NCBI GenBank assembly: GCA_948467675.1
Contig: CAOKFI010000014.1
Coordinates: 1 to 53,145, forward strand
Direction of reading: 5' to 3'
Origin: an uncultured Porphyromonadaceae bacterium
GTDB lineage: Bacteria; Bacteroidota; Bacteroidia; Bacteroidales; Muribaculaceae
Length of the DNA stretch: 53,145 nt
The stretch's first letter is position 1. Each line of letters starts with the position of its first letter. The notes below the pieces were generated by a model. It worked only from the letters and a program-made list of their open reading frames with translations. It ran no database searches and was not told the origin of the DNA. Positions 28,087 to 38,197 of this stretch are shown here, one piece after another. A program made the position numbers and the translations under genes.

Positions 28087-29661
28087 ATGATTAATCCAAG
28101 CGAGATATCCGAGATATTGAAACAGCAGCTCGAGAACGTAAACGCCAAAGTTTCGTTCGAAGAAACGGGAACTGTTCTTGAGGTGGGCGACGGCGTTGCT
28201 CACGTGTTCGGCCTTGACAATGCATGCGCCAACGAATTGCTCGAGTTTGAGAATGGCGTGAAAGGCGTTGCTCTCAACTTGGAAGAGAGCAACGTAGGTG
28301 TGATATTGCTCAACAACGTTGACCGTGTGACCGAAGGCATGAAAGTGCGCCGTACCGGTGAGATCGCCTCCATTCCCGTAGGCGAAGGCTTGCTTGGACG
28401 CGTCATCAACGTACTCGGCGAGCCGATCGACGGACGAGGCCCGATCGAGGGCACCCTCCTCAACATGCCCCTCGAGCGCAAAGCTCCAGGTGTGATATTC
28501 CGTCAGCCTGTGAAGCAGCCATTGCAGACAGGCATCAAGGCTGTCGACTCAATGGTGCCCATAGGCCGCGGCCAGCGTGAGCTTATAATCGGCGACCGCC
28601 AGATTGGCAAGACAGCCATTGCCATCGACACCATAATCAACCAGCGCAAGAACTTCGAGGAAGGAAAGCCTGTATACTGCATCTATGTGGCAATCGGGCA
28701 GAAAGCATCCTCGGTGGCTTCAATCGTCGAGACCCTCCGTCAGAACGGCGCGCTTGACTATACCGTAGTTGTAGCCGCAACGGCAGCCGATTCCGCAGCC
28801 ATGCGTTATTACTCTCCGTTTGCCGGTGTCGCCATCGGAGAATATTTCCGTGACACTGGACGCGATGCACTGATCATCTACGATGACCTCTCGAAGCAGG
28901 CTGTCAGCTACCGTGAGATCTCGCTTATCCTCAAGCGGCCTTCCGGCCGCGAGGCCTACCCGGGCGATATCTTCTATCTGCACTCGCGCTTGCTCGAACG
29001 TGCCGCAAAGATCATCGACAATCAGGAGGTAGCCTCGAAGATGAACGATCTTCCCGCCGTACTGAAACCTATAGTCAAAGGCGGCGGCTCGCTCACCGCT
29101 CTCCCTATCATCGAGACACAGGCAGGCGACGTTTCCGCATATATCCCCACCAACGTGATCTCCATTACCGACGGTCAGATCTTCCTTGAGACTGGTCTGT
29201 TCAACCGCGGTATCCGTCCCGCCATCAATGTGGGTATATCGGTATCGCGTGTGGGCGGCAACGCACAGATCAAATCGATGAAAAAAGTGGCCGGTACACT
29301 CAAGATAGACCAGGCGCAGTTCCGCGAACTTGAATCGTTCACCAAATTCGGCGGCGACATAGACCCTGTGACTGCCCGAGTTATCGACAAAGGCCGCAAA
29401 AACGAACGGCTGCTCATTCAGCCGCAGTATAATCCGTGGCCTGTAGAGGAAGAAGTCGCAGTGATATATTGCGGCACACAGGGGCTTCTCGAGAATGTGC
29501 CGCTCGATAAAGTGGCCGAATTCCAGAAACTGTTCATACAGCTTCTGCATGCCAAATATCAGAACGACGTGCTTGACCCGATCCGTAACGGACAACTTAC
29601 CGACGACGTGACCGCCAAGCTTACCGAAGCAGCACGTGAGATTGCAAGCCGTTATAACTAA
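28087..29661 (+). CDS. atpA: F1Fo-ATP synthase subunit alpha
   Basis: 524-residue non-catalytic nucleotide-binding subunit of F1. It has an N-terminal crown, the P-loop [11 protein letters not shown] (about 169-179), and the arginine-finger region ending [10 protein letters not shown] (about 378). The length is normal. It starts 9 bases after atpH. Confidence 0.97.
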   Translation: MINPSEISEILKQQLENVNAKVSFEETGTVLEVGDGVAHVFGLDNACANELLEFENGVKGVALNLEESNVGVILLNNVDRVTEGMKVRRTGEIASIPVGEGLLGRVINVLGEPIDGRGPIEGTLLNMPLERKAPGVIFRQPVKQPLQTGIKAVDSMVPIGRGQRELIIGDRQIGKTAIAIDTIINQRKNFEEGKPVYCIYVAIGQKASSVASIVETLRQNGALDYTVVVAATAADSAAMRYYSPFAGVAIGEYFRDTGRDALIIYDDLSKQAVSYREISLILKRPSGREAYPGDIFYLHSRLLERAAKIIDNQEVASKMNDLPAVLKPIVKGGGSLTALPIIETQAGDVSAYIPTNVISITDGQIFLETGLFNRGIRPAINVGISVSRVGGNAQIKSMKKVAGTLKIDQAQFRELESFTKFGGDIDPVTARVIDKGRKNERLLIQPQYNPWPVEEEVAVIYCGTQGLLENVPLDKVAEFQKLFIQLLHAKYQNDVLDPIRNGQLTDDVTAKLTEAAREIASRYN

Positions 29662-29678
29662 TCGATTGAATATCAGAG

Positions 29679-30560
29679 ATGGCTACGTTACGCGAACTTA
29701 AAGGACGTATCGGTTCTGTGGCTTCTTCCGAAAAGATAACGGGAGCCATGAAGATGATATCGTCGGCCAAGATGCACAAGGCCGAACAGGCCATACGCCG
29801 GTTGTTGCCGTTCAGGCAACAGGTGGAGACCGTCATAGGCAACCTGCTCAGTGCCGATGCCGAGTTCTCGTCGCCGCTTCTTGAGGCCCGCGACGTACGC
29901 ACCGTAGGCATCGTGGTGCTCGGTTCCGACGACGGCCTGTGCGGAGCCTACAATATAAATATCTTCAAGCGGTTATTGGCCCGTATGGCCGAACTGCGAT
30001 CCACACTCGGACAGGACATCGATATAAAGGTATATCCTGTCGGACGAAAGATCGCAAAAGCTGTAGCTAAAATAGCAGGACCACGGCTCGAGGTCGTGAC
30101 ATACGAAGGTGTGGACTCCAAAAGTTCCGCAGCAGAGGTCAAAGTGTTTGTCGAGACACTGCGTAGCAGCTTTATCGACGGAACGGTAGACCGTGTCGAT
30201 TTCCTTTATATGAGTTTTCACAGCGTAGGACGCCAGATCCTCAAAGCCGAACAGTTTCTGCCGGTGGTCCAGGAAACTTTCAGCGCCAACGGCGTGAAAG
30301 AACAGAGCCGGCCTTATATCTTTGAACCGGACGCCGACACCATCTTCTCGTCGGTACTTCCGCTGTTCCTCCTATCTGTGATGCAGGAAGTGTTCTCCGA
30401 GAACAGAGCTTCAGAGCAGGCTGCACGTGTCATGGCAATGCAGAGCGCCAATGACAATGCCCGCAAGCTGCTCGAACAGCTCCAGCTCGAATACAACAAA
30501 CTGCGGCAGCAAAGCATTACCACCGAACTTCTTGATATTCTCGGCGGCCAGGTGCGTTAG
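29679..30560 (+). CDS. atpG: F1Fo-ATP synthase subunit gamma
   Basis: 293-residue central-shaft subunit. The N-terminal helix has LKGRIGSVASSEKITGAMKMIS (the KITxAMxMV-type motif). The middle Rossmann-like part contains LGSDDGLCGAYNINIFK. The C-terminal helix has ARVMAMQSANDNARKLL. It is the last atp gene, 44 bases before nuoI, with no terminator or promoter recognised in that gap. Confidence 0.96.
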   Translation: MATLRELKGRIGSVASSEKITGAMKMISSAKMHKAEQAIRRLLPFRQQVETVIGNLLSADAEFSSPLLEARDVRTVGIVVLGSDDGLCGAYNINIFKRLLARMAELRSTLGQDIDIKVYPVGRKIAKAVAKIAGPRLEVVTYEGVDSKSSAAEVKVFVETLRSSFIDGTVDRVDFLYMSFHSVGRQILKAEQFLPVVQETFSANGVKEQSRPYIFEPDADTIFSSVLPLFLLSVMQEVFSENRASEQAARVMAMQSANDNARKLLEQLQLEYNKLRQQSITTELLDILGGQVR

Positions 30561-30604
30561 CAGGATAATAATTAACAATACAATAATAGACCAAGAATTT
30601 ATCT

Positions 30605-31135
30605 ATGGGCAGTGTAAAAGATTATTTTTCATCGTTAGGGACCGGGATTGTAAGCCTCCTTCAGGGCATGCAGGTCACGGGAAAGGAATTTATCACCCCT
30701 AAGGTTACTGAAAGATATCCCGAAAACCGCGACACTCTTGAGATCCCGAAGCGGTTCCGCGCAGTGTTGACATTGAAATATGATGCTGAAGGGCGCCACA
30801 AGTGTATATGCTGCGGCATGTGCCAGCGCAGTTGCCCCAACGGCACCATTACCGTCGAAGGCAAGATGGTCGATATGCCCGACGGCAAGAAAAAGAAAAA
30901 ACTCGACAAGTACATCTATGACCTGGGCAGCTGTACATTCTGCCAGTTGTGTGTGACATCATGTCCTACAAACGCGCTGGAGTTCTCCAACGACTTCGAA
31001 CAGGCCGTGTTCACCCGCGAACTGCTTGTCAAGAAGCTCAACTATCTGCCGGAACAGCCCGATCCCGTTCCGGCTCCGAAGCCTGCTCCCGCCGCCGACG
31101 CGGCACAGCCCACCACTAACGCGAAAGAAAACTAA
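30605..31135 (+). CDS. nuoI: NADH-quinone oxidoreductase-type subunit I (ferredoxin-like)
   Basis: A 176-residue peripheral subunit with two 4Fe-4S clusters (N6a and N6b). The two cysteine sets are CICCGMCQRSCP (about 68-79) and CTFCQLCVTSCP (about 109-120). After about residue 145 there is a low-complexity tail of Pro, Ala and Lys (DPVPAPKPAPAADAAQ), longer than in E. coli NuoI. In complexes that lack the NADH module, this subunit and NuoB are the likely entry for electrons, so the tail might help dock a donor. That is inference. The nuo genes resume here after the atp genes. Confidence 0.95.
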   Translation: MGSVKDYFSSLGTGIVSLLQGMQVTGKEFITPKVTERYPENRDTLEIPKRFRAVLTLKYDAEGRHKCICCGMCQRSCPNGTITVEGKMVDMPDGKKKKKLDKYIYDLGSCTFCQLCVTSCPTNALEFSNDFEQAVFTRELLVKKLNYLPEQPDPVPAPKPAPAADAAQPTTNAKEN

Positions 31136-31143
31136 TCATCTAT

Positions 31144-31656
31144 ATGGAATCAGTAGGAAGTATCATCATGTATTTCATAATCGCAGTCGCGATTATCGTA
31201 TTCTCGGTACTTACCGTCACCACACGCAAGATATTGCGTTCGGCCACATACCTGCTGTTTACCCTCTTTGCCACCGCTGCTGTCTATTTCATGATGGACT
31301 ACGAGTTTCTCGGTGCGGTGCAGATTGCGGTTTACGCCGGAGGTATAGTGGTGCTGTTCGTTTTCTCGATCTTGCTGACATCACGTCCTGGTGACAACAC
31401 CGAGAAGTTAGCCTCACGACGCCGAGTGCTCGGCCTCACTGCAGCCGTGGCAATGCTCCTGGTTGCCGGATATTCTTTGGTAAGCCGTTGCTCCATGTTC
31501 GTCAGCCGCCCCGAAATGGGCGAAATCGACATGCAGCAGGTCGGAACTGCGCTTATGGGCACAGGCTACGGACAGTATCTGCTCCCCTTCGAGGCAATAA
31601 GCGTATTGTTACTTGCATGTATAATCGGTGGCATAGTAGTTGCCCGCAAACGTTGA
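31144..31656 (+). CDS. nuoJ: NADH-quinone oxidoreductase-type subunit J
   Basis: A 170-residue membrane subunit with five helices. The third helix has the conserved GAVQIAVYAGGIVVLFVF, the pi-bulge helix that couples the quinone site to proton channels. It starts 8 bases after nuoI and ends 7 bases before nuoK. Confidence 0.94.
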   Translation: MESVGSIIMYFIIAVAIIVFSVLTVTTRKILRSATYLLFTLFATAAVYFMMDYEFLGAVQIAVYAGGIVVLFVFSILLTSRPGDNTEKLASRRRVLGLTAAVAMLLVAGYSLVSRCSMFVSRPEMGEIDMQQVGTALMGTGYGQYLLPFEAISVLLLACIIGGIVVARKR

Positions 31657-31663
31657 CGAGAAT

Positions 31664-31975
31664 ATGGAAATCACATTGCTGTATTATCTGATACCGAGCC
31701 TGATAATGTTCTGCTGCGGTGTCTATGGCTTCTTGACTCGCAAGAATATGATAGCCATACTCATATCACTTGAGCTTATGCTCAATGCGGTCGACATCAA
31801 CTTCGTCGTATTCAACCGCTTCCTGTTTCCCGGACAGATGGAGGGTATGTTCTTCACGCTGTTTGCGATAGCTATCGCTGCTGCCGAGACCGCACTCGCC
31901 ATTGCCATCATCATCAACGTATTCCGTGCAGTCAAAGGTATCGACGTGCGCGATCTCACTAAAATGAAATTTTAA
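31664..31975 (+). CDS. nuoK: NADH-quinone oxidoreductase-type subunit K
   Basis: A 103-residue, three-helix proton-translocating subunit. The conserved acidic residue is in SLELMLNAVDINF (second helix), and a second Glu is in AAAETALAIAI. The start MEITLLYYL gives the family's usual length; a longer in-frame start would overlap nuoJ. Confidence 0.95.
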   Translation: MEITLLYYLIPSLIMFCCGVYGFLTRKNMIAILISLELMLNAVDINFVVFNRFLFPGQMEGMFFTLFAIAIAAAETALAIAIIINVFRAVKGIDVRDLTKMKF

Positions 31976-31980
31976 GCGCT

Positions 31981-34008
31981 ATGGATCCTATAATACCAAT
32001 CCTTATCCTTGCCATTCCCCTGTGCATGTTTCTTGTGCTCGGGCTTTTCGGCAACAAGATGAGCCATCCCATCGCGGGAATACTCGGTACTGCCGGTATG
32101 GGTGTCACTATGGTGCTCGCATACATTACGGCATTCACCTATTTCTTCTCCGGCGCTCCTCAGTTTATAGACGGAGACGTGCATCTTCAGAACATTGTCT
32201 TCAACCAGGACTGGCTGCAGTTCACCGATTCGCTGGTGATACGCCTCGGATTCCTGCTTGATCCCATCTCTGCACTGATGCTCGTGGTCATAACCACCAT
32301 CTCGTTTATGGTGCATCTCTACAGCAACGGTTACATGCGTGACCATCACGGAGTGTGGGAGACAGGTTTCCAGCGCTTCTACGCATTCCTGTCGCTGTTC
32401 AGCTTCTCAATGCTCGGACTGGTGGTCGCTACCAACATATTCCAGATGTACATATTCTGGGAGCTCGTGGGTGCATCCTCATACCTGCTCATAGGCTTCT
32501 ACTACACCAAGCCTTCGGCTGTATCCGCATCGAAGAAAGCGTTTATCGTGACCCGTTTCGCCGATCTCGGATTCCTTATAGGCATCCTGATACTCTCGTT
32601 CTATACAGGCACATTCAACTTCACCGATCTCACATCAGCTCCCGTAGCAGGAATGGACGGCGTATATCAGGTCAGCGGAGAGACCGCAGCCGGCATACGG
32701 AATATATTCCAGACCAGCGCCGCTCCCATATTTATGGGCGGTTCGGTCATGACATGGGCGCTTGTGCTCATATTCATGGGCGGCATGGGTAAATCTGCCA
32801 TGCTCCCGTTGCATATATGGCTTCCCGACGCTATGGAAGGACCCACTCCGGTATCGGCTCTTATCCACGCCGCCACCATGGTCGTGGCCGGTGTATATCT
32901 GGTGGCTCGTCTCTTCCCGCTCTATCTGATGGAAGTGACATCGCTCGACATCATCGTGGTTGTTGGAGCGCTGACGGCGCTTTATGCCGCCATCGTCGCA
33001 TGTACGCAGGTCGATATCAAACGTGTGCTCGCATTCTCGACTATCTCACAGATCGCATTCATGATGGTATCGCTCGGAGTTGCCCGTCCTGAGTTCCACC
33101 ATGGCATCGGATACATGGCCGGAATGTTCCATCTGTTCACTCACGCCATGTTCAAGGCGCTTCTGTTCCTCTGCGCCGGAGCGCTGATCCACGCTATCGG
33201 CTCCAACGACTACACCGACATGCACGGCCTGCGCAAGTATATGCCTGTGACACATATCACATTCCTTATCGGATGTCTTGCCATCGCCGGAATCATACCG
33301 TTTGCCGGATTCTTCTCGAAGGACGAGATCCTGACAGCTTGTTTCGGAAACTCCATGGTATGGTATATCTGGATGTCGTTTGTTGCCGGTCTGACCGCCT
33401 TCTACATGTTCCGTCTCTACTACCTTATCTTCTGGTGGAAAGAGCACAAGATCCACGAAGGACACCACGCCCCGCATGACCAGCCCTGGACTATGACCCT
33501 CCCGCTGGTAGTGCTTGCCGCAATATCCTGTGTGGCCGGTTTCGTTCCCTTCGGCAACCTCGTGACATGGAACGGACACAACATGTTCGACCACGTGTCG
33601 TTCCTCACCAATCTTGAGAATCTCGACTGGTCGGTAGCTGTCATAAGCCTCCTCGTGGCTGTCGCCGCTATCGCGCTGGCCACCGTAATGTACAAGAAAG
33701 AGAACCCGATGCCGGAACGCATGCGCCGCCTGATGCCTAACCTGTGGCGATGGAGCCGCAACCGCTTCTACTGGGACGAACTCTATATGTTTATCACCCA
33801 CAAGATCATATTCAACCTGATATGCCGTCCTATCGCATGGTTCGACCGTCACATAATCGATGGTTCCATGGACGGAATGGCATACCTTGCTCAGCGTGCA
33901 AGCTATGCTATACGCGGATTGCAGTCGGGCAATATCCAGATGTATGTGTGGGTATACCTTATCGGAGCTCTCCTGCTTGGAGCCGTTACAGTCATCTGTC
34001 TTATCTAA
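31981..34008 (+). CDS. nuoL: NADH-quinone oxidoreductase-type subunit L
   Basis: A 675-residue antiporter-like subunit, the distal proton pump with the lateral helix. Key segments are YMFWELVGASSYLLIG-like IFWELVGASSYLLIGFYY (about 158-175, channel Glu), MGKSAMLPLHIWLPDAMEGPTPVSALIHAATMV (about 260-295, channel Lys and His), and KALLFLCAGALIHA (about 390-403). The C-terminal half supplies the long amphipathic lateral helix and an anchor helix. The length is normal. Confidence 0.96.
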   Translation: MDPIIPILILAIPLCMFLVLGLFGNKMSHPIAGILGTAGMGVTMVLAYITAFTYFFSGAPQFIDGDVHLQNIVFNQDWLQFTDSLVIRLGFLLDPISALMLVVITTISFMVHLYSNGYMRDHHGVWETGFQRFYAFLSLFSFSMLGLVVATNIFQMYIFWELVGASSYLLIGFYYTKPSAVSASKKAFIVTRFADLGFLIGILILSFYTGTFNFTDLTSAPVAGMDGVYQVSGETAAGIRNIFQTSAAPIFMGGSVMTWALVLIFMGGMGKSAMLPLHIWLPDAMEGPTPVSALIHAATMVVAGVYLVARLFPLYLMEVTSLDIIVVVGALTALYAAIVACTQVDIKRVLAFSTISQIAFMMVSLGVARPEFHHGIGYMAGMFHLFTHAMFKALLFLCAGALIHAIGSNDYTDMHGLRKYMPVTHITFLIGCLAIAGIIPFAGFFSKDEILTACFGNSMVWYIWMSFVAGLTAFYMFRLYYLIFWWKEHKIHEGHHAPHDQPWTMTLPLVVLAAISCVAGFVPFGNLVTWNGHNMFDHVSFLTNLENLDWSVAVISLLVAVAAIALATVMYKKENPMPERMRRLMPNLWRWSRNRFYWDELYMFITHKIIFNLICRPIAWFDRHIIDGSMDGMAYLAQRASYAIRGLQSGNIQMYVWVYLIGALLLGAVTVICLI

Positions 34009-34042
34009 CCGATCGTTGACCAATCAGATATAGTATTTTGTT

Positions 34043-35551
34043 ATGTTTTCAAACGTATTGATATATTTTGTGGTGATCCCCTTGATAATGCTCCTGGGGC
34101 TTGCCCTCTCACGCAACATGAAGCAGATACGCACAGTGGCCGTGGTCGGTTCCTCCGCTCTCATAGCCCTGTCGGTATGGCTGCTTGTCGACTATTTGCA
34201 GCTGCGTGCCGCAGGTGAGACCGCCGAGATGCTTTATGTCGGATCATGGGCATGGTTCAAACCGCTCAACATCAATCTCGCAGTCGGTGTCGACGGTATA
34301 TCCATAGCCATGCTGCTTCTATCCTCCATCATCGTGTTCGCAGGCAGCTTCGCCTCCTGGAAAATCGAACCGCTGCCACGGCAGTTCTTCCTTTGGCTGA
34401 TATTGCTGTCGGTCGGTGTGTTCGGATTCTTCATCTCGATAGACCTGTTCACAATGTTCATGTTCTACGAGGTCGCACTTATTCCGATGTATCTTCTTAT
34501 CGGTGTGTGGGGAAGTGGAAACAAAGAGTATTCAGCCATGAAGCTGACCCTCATGCTGATGGGCGGCTCAGCATTCCTTATGCTGGGAATCATCGGCATT
34601 TACTACCACTCTGCTCCCGAAGGCGGACAGCTGACAATGAATCTTCTCGAGATATCACGCAACGCCTCGATCGATAAAGGTTGGCAGTACTTCCTGTTCC
34701 CGATGACATTTGTCGGCTTCGGTGTGCTTGGCGCAATGTTCCCCTTCCACACATGGAGCCCCGACGGCCACGCCTCGGCTCCTACCGCCGTGTCGATGCT
34801 CCACGCCGGCGTGCTCATGAAGCTCGGTGGTTACGGATGCTTCCGTGTCGCTATCTATCTGATGCCTGAGGCTGCCAACGACCTGGCATGGATATTCCTT
34901 ATACTTACAGGTATATCCGTTGTATACGGCGCATTCAGCGCATGCGTGCAGACCGACCTCAAGTATATCAACGCATACTCCTCGGTAAGCCACTGCGGTC
35001 TGGTGCTGTTCGCCATCCTGATGCTTAACACCACAGCCATGACAGGCGCTATAATGCAGATGCTCAGCCATGGCCTCATGACAGCCCTCTTCTTCGCCCT
35101 GATCGGTATGATCTACGGACGCACACACACACGCGATATCCGTCAGATGGGCGGTCTTATGAAGATCATGCCGTTCCTCGCCGTATGCTACGTCATCGCC
35201 GGTATGGCCTCGCTCGGACTGCCTGGACTCAGCGGTTTCGTTGCCGAGATGACCATATTCGTCGGATCGTTCCAGCACACCGATATGTTCCACCGCGTGT
35301 TCACCATCGTGGCATGCTGCTCAATCGTTATCACTGCGGTATATATCCTCCGCGTGGTCGGCAAACTTCTCTTCGGCCCCGTACAGGACGAACATCACCG
35401 CACTCTTACCGATGCCACTTGGTGGGAACGTCTTTCTACAATCACGCTCATCATCTGTGTGGCTGCCATAGGCTGTTTTCCCAACTTCTTCAGCGATCTG
35501 ATCAAATTCACATTCAACACGAGCTTCGCCCAGTTGCTCGGTATGAACTAA
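34043..35551 (+). CDS. nuoM: NADH-quinone oxidoreductase-type subunit M
   Basis: A 502-residue antiporter-like proton channel subunit with about 14 helices. It has FMFYEVALIPMYLLIG (about 134-149, channel Glu), MFPFHTWSPDGHASAPTAVSMLHAGVLMKLGGYG (about 231-264) and QMLSHGLMTALFFALIG (about 337-353). It is 34 bases after nuoL and 25 bases before nuoN. Confidence 0.96.
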   Translation: MFSNVLIYFVVIPLIMLLGLALSRNMKQIRTVAVVGSSALIALSVWLLVDYLQLRAAGETAEMLYVGSWAWFKPLNINLAVGVDGISIAMLLLSSIIVFAGSFASWKIEPLPRQFFLWLILLSVGVFGFFISIDLFTMFMFYEVALIPMYLLIGVWGSGNKEYSAMKLTLMLMGGSAFLMLGIIGIYYHSAPEGGQLTMNLLEISRNASIDKGWQYFLFPMTFVGFGVLGAMFPFHTWSPDGHASAPTAVSMLHAGVLMKLGGYGCFRVAIYLMPEAANDLAWIFLILTGISVVYGAFSACVQTDLKYINAYSSVSHCGLVLFAILMLNTTAMTGAIMQMLSHGLMTALFFALIGMIYGRTHTRDIRQMGGLMKIMPFLAVCYVIAGMASLGLPGLSGFVAEMTIFVGSFQHTDMFHRVFTIVACCSIVITAVYILRVVGKLLFGPVQDEHHRTLTDATWWERLSTITLIICVAAIGCFPNFFSDLIKFTFNTSFAQLLGMN

Positions 35552-35576
35552 ACCAATAAGCATTACACTGATTGCA

Positions 35577-37037
35577 ATGGATTATTCACAATTTTTGGCA
35601 ATGAAGCAGGAGATAGGACTGCTTGTCGTATTCCTGCTGGTCTTCTTATATGATACGTTCATGCCGCGGCGCTCTCAGGGCGGACTATCGGTATTCACGA
35701 TAATTCTCTTTGCCGTTTTCACCGTATGGGGATTCATGCCCTGCATGGGAAGCTGCGCCGACTCTGCCTTCGCCGGCATGTATGTTACCTCGCCTGTGAT
35801 GATGGCGATAAAAGGCATCCTTAACGTTGGTGTGCTGATCGTTCTGATCCAGGCCAACAAATGGGCCAACAGCGAGATTCAGATCATGCGACGCGGCGAG
35901 TTCTACGAACTGCTGCTCGTAACACTCTTCGGCATGTATCTGATGATTTCGGCACGTCACTTCCTCTTGTTCGTCATCGGACTTGAGGCCGCATCGCTTC
36001 CGCTCGCCGCAATGGTGGCATTCGACAAGAACCACTACGAAAGCCATGAGGCCGCCGTCAAGTATATACTTACAGCAGTGTTCTCGTCGGCAATATTCAT
36101 GATGGGACTTTCCTTCGTATACGGCCTTACCGGATCGCTGTATTTCTCCACAATCGCATCAGTCGTAGCCCTCGAGGAGACATCGGCCATGCTCATCGTC
36201 GCACTCGCTTTCGTCGTGGCTGGTGTCGGATTCAAACTGTCACTGGTTCCCTTCCATCTGTGGACAGCCGATGTATATCAGGGTGCGCCGACATCGGTTA
36301 CATCATATCTGTCGGTGATCTCAAAGGGTGCGGCTGCTTTCGCATTCCTCGTGATCCTCACACAGGTATTCGGTGCCGTATATTCCGACATCTGGGAATG
36401 GATGCTCTATGCTCTGGTAATCCTGACCATCACCGTAGGCAACCTGTTCGCACTGCGTCAGACCAACATGAAACGGTTCCTTGCATTCTCCTCGATCTCC
36501 CAGGCCGGTTATATCATGCTCGGCGTAGTCGCATGCAATGCCATGGGCATGGCATCGCTCATGTACTACATTCTGGTCTATGTCTTCTCCAACCTGGCTG
36601 CTTTCGGTGTGATACAAGCCATAGAGAACAAAACCGGAAAGGTAGGAATGGCCGACTACAACGGACTGCACAAGACCAATCCCTGGCTGTCGTTCACTAT
36701 GATGCTTGCCATGTTCTCGCTTGCAGGCATACCGCCGTTTGCCGGATTCTTCAGCAAGTTCTTCATTTTTACCGGAGCCATAGCCCAGGGAAGCATAGCC
36801 ATATACGTACTGGTGCTTATCGCCTTGATCAACACCATAGTATCGCTGTTCTACTACCTTCTCGTGGTTAAAGCCATGTACATCAATCCCGAACAACCAG
36901 TTGTCGGCGCTTTCCGCTCCGCTTGTTCGGAGCGCATAGGCATGTGGATCTGCGTTGCCGGTATCATTGGTCTCGGTATCGTAAGCTGCTTCTACGATCA
37001 TCTGCTTGAACTGTCGGGAACATTCGGACTCTTCTGA
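35577..37037 (+). CDS. nuoN: NADH-quinone oxidoreductase-type subunit N
   Basis: A 486-residue antiporter-like proton channel subunit. Family segments are GLEAASLPLAAMVAFD (about 138-153, channel Glu), KLSLVPFHLWTADVYQGAPTSVT (about 220-242) and AFSSISQAGYIMLG (about 304-317). It is the last nuo gene. A hairpin with a T-tract follows 25 bases after the stop codon, closing the nuo-atp block. No nuoE, nuoF or nuoG follows. Confidence 0.95.
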   Translation: MDYSQFLAMKQEIGLLVVFLLVFLYDTFMPRRSQGGLSVFTIILFAVFTVWGFMPCMGSCADSAFAGMYVTSPVMMAIKGILNVGVLIVLIQANKWANSEIQIMRRGEFYELLLVTLFGMYLMISARHFLLFVIGLEAASLPLAAMVAFDKNHYESHEAAVKYILTAVFSSAIFMMGLSFVYGLTGSLYFSTIASVVALEETSAMLIVALAFVVAGVGFKLSLVPFHLWTADVYQGAPTSVTSYLSVISKGAAAFAFLVILTQVFGAVYSDIWEWMLYALVILTITVGNLFALRQTNMKRFLAFSSISQAGYIMLGVVACNAMGMASLMYYILVYVFSNLAAFGVIQAIENKTGKVGMADYNGLHKTNPWLSFTMMLAMFSLAGIPPFAGFFSKFFIFTGAIAQGSIAIYVLVLIALINTIVSLFYYLLVVKAMYINPEQPVVGAFRSACSERIGMWICVAGIIGLGIVSCFYDHLLELSGTFGLF

Positions 37038-37062
37038 ACTCCTAATTCCGATAATATATAGG

Positions 37063-37101
37063 GTATTGCCATGGTGTGATTTCGCCGTGGCAATACTTTT
37101 T
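37063..37101 (+). terminator. Terminator of the nuo-atp supercluster
   Basis: Arms 37063-37074 and 37085-37096 pair over 12 bases (one G-T pair) around a 10-base loop, followed by five T. It is a canonical intrinsic terminator and the first one seen since the nuo promoter some 17 kb upstream. Confidence 0.85.
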
Positions 37102-37168
37102 ATATGGATATTAGCATGTTTATACAATGATTTACATTTGTTAAATGTTGCGGCGGCGAATTTTGGGC

Positions 37169-37176
37169 TACCTTTG
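37169..37176 (+). promoter_or_regulatory. -7 element of the BadF-type kinase promoter
   Basis: TACCTTTG is a perfect -7 box, with GTTG 18 bases upstream as an imperfect -33. The start near 37183 leaves a leader of about 60 bases. Confidence 0.6.
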
Positions 37177-37242
37177 TCAAAAGACATGCTGATGCCATCG
37201 GGGTGCGCTACCGTGGTAATAGAAAGTATATACAACAGTTAT

Positions 37243-38082
37243 ATGAAGATAATCGCTGAAAGTAGTTCTACACGTACGGAATGGGCCTTGGTCGACGGAG
37301 AATCGATTGTGGAACATGCCTATACCCAAGGACTGAATCCGTACTTCCAGTCACGGAGGGAGATTTCGCATTCAATCCGGCTGGAACTGCCGGAGGCTTT
37401 TTTCAGACGACGGTGGGAGCATGTCTATTTCTACGGAGCAGGATGCGCAAACCCCGAAAAAACCAAGATCATCCAGTCATCGCTGATAGCCCAGTTCAAG
37501 ACTCCGGTCACCGTCTACAGCGACTTGCTCGGAGCCGCCCGCGGAATACTCGGCAATGAGAGCGGAATAGCGTGCATATTGGGCACCGGATCGAACTCAT
37601 GTCTGTACGACGGGAAAGATATTGTAGCCCATGTGCGGCCTCTCGGCTTCATACTCGGCGACGAAGGATCTGGTGCATATCTCGGAAAGATGTTTGTGAG
37701 CGACTGCCTTAAAAACATAGCTCCGGCAGAACTGCGCGACGCCTTTTACGCATCTGTGAGCCTGCAGCCCGACGAGATAATGGATGCCGTCTATACCAAT
37801 CCGCATCCCAACAGATCGTTGTCGACATTCTCCCGTTTCCTTGCCGGACATCTTGCCGACGAATATGTGTACCAGCTGGTATACAACGCGTTTCTGCGTT
37901 TCTTCACGCGCAATGTCGCAGCCTATGATTATCGCGGCAACCAGATCTGTTGCGTAGGAGCCACAGGATGTATATTCGAAAGCGTATTGAGGCATGTCGC
38001 AGCCGATTTCGGAGTGGAGATACGCAAGATAGAGCGGACATCATTGCCCGGACTTGTGATGTATCATGCCGCTAACGGATGA
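37243..38082 (+). CDS. BadF/BadG/BcrA/BcrD-type ATPase, N-acetylglucosamine-kinase-like
   Basis: A 279-residue ASKHA-fold protein. An N-terminal phosphate loop (ESSSTRTEWALVDG, about 5-18) resembles the DGGGTKT loop of NAG kinases but has Glu/Ser in place of the Asp/Gly residues. The middle has GSNSCLYDG and the adenosine-side GFILGDEGSGAYLG (about 136-149), typical of eukaryote-type N-acetylglucosamine kinases. CCVGATGCIFESVLRHV forms the second phosphate motif. The likely reaction is phosphorylation of an amino sugar recovered from cell wall or host glycans. The exact substrate is unproven. The start is set by the promoter and by family length. Confidence 0.82.
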   Translation: MKIIAESSSTRTEWALVDGESIVEHAYTQGLNPYFQSRREISHSIRLELPEAFFRRRWEHVYFYGAGCANPEKTKIIQSSLIAQFKTPVTVYSDLLGAARGILGNESGIACILGTGSNSCLYDGKDIVAHVRPLGFILGDEGSGAYLGKMFVSDCLKNIAPAELRDAFYASVSLQPDEIMDAVYTNPHPNRSLSTFSRFLAGHLADEYVYQLVYNAFLRFFTRNVAAYDYRGNQICCVGATGCIFESVLRHVAADFGVEIRKIERTSLPGLVMYHAANG

Positions 38083-38197
38083 TGACAGCCTGGCGGACGT
38101 TAAAAAATCCCATTCGTGGGAATTATCGCCTGCAGAAACGTTTATTATTCAATAACCACATATTTAGTAGCGAAGCCGCTACAACCGACAAAACATT

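Noticed and set aside
38109-38122. Terminator after the BadF-type kinase (TCCCA-TTCG-TGGGA)
   Set aside because: The stem is only 5 bp with no T-tract. It could fold, but this is too weak to call.
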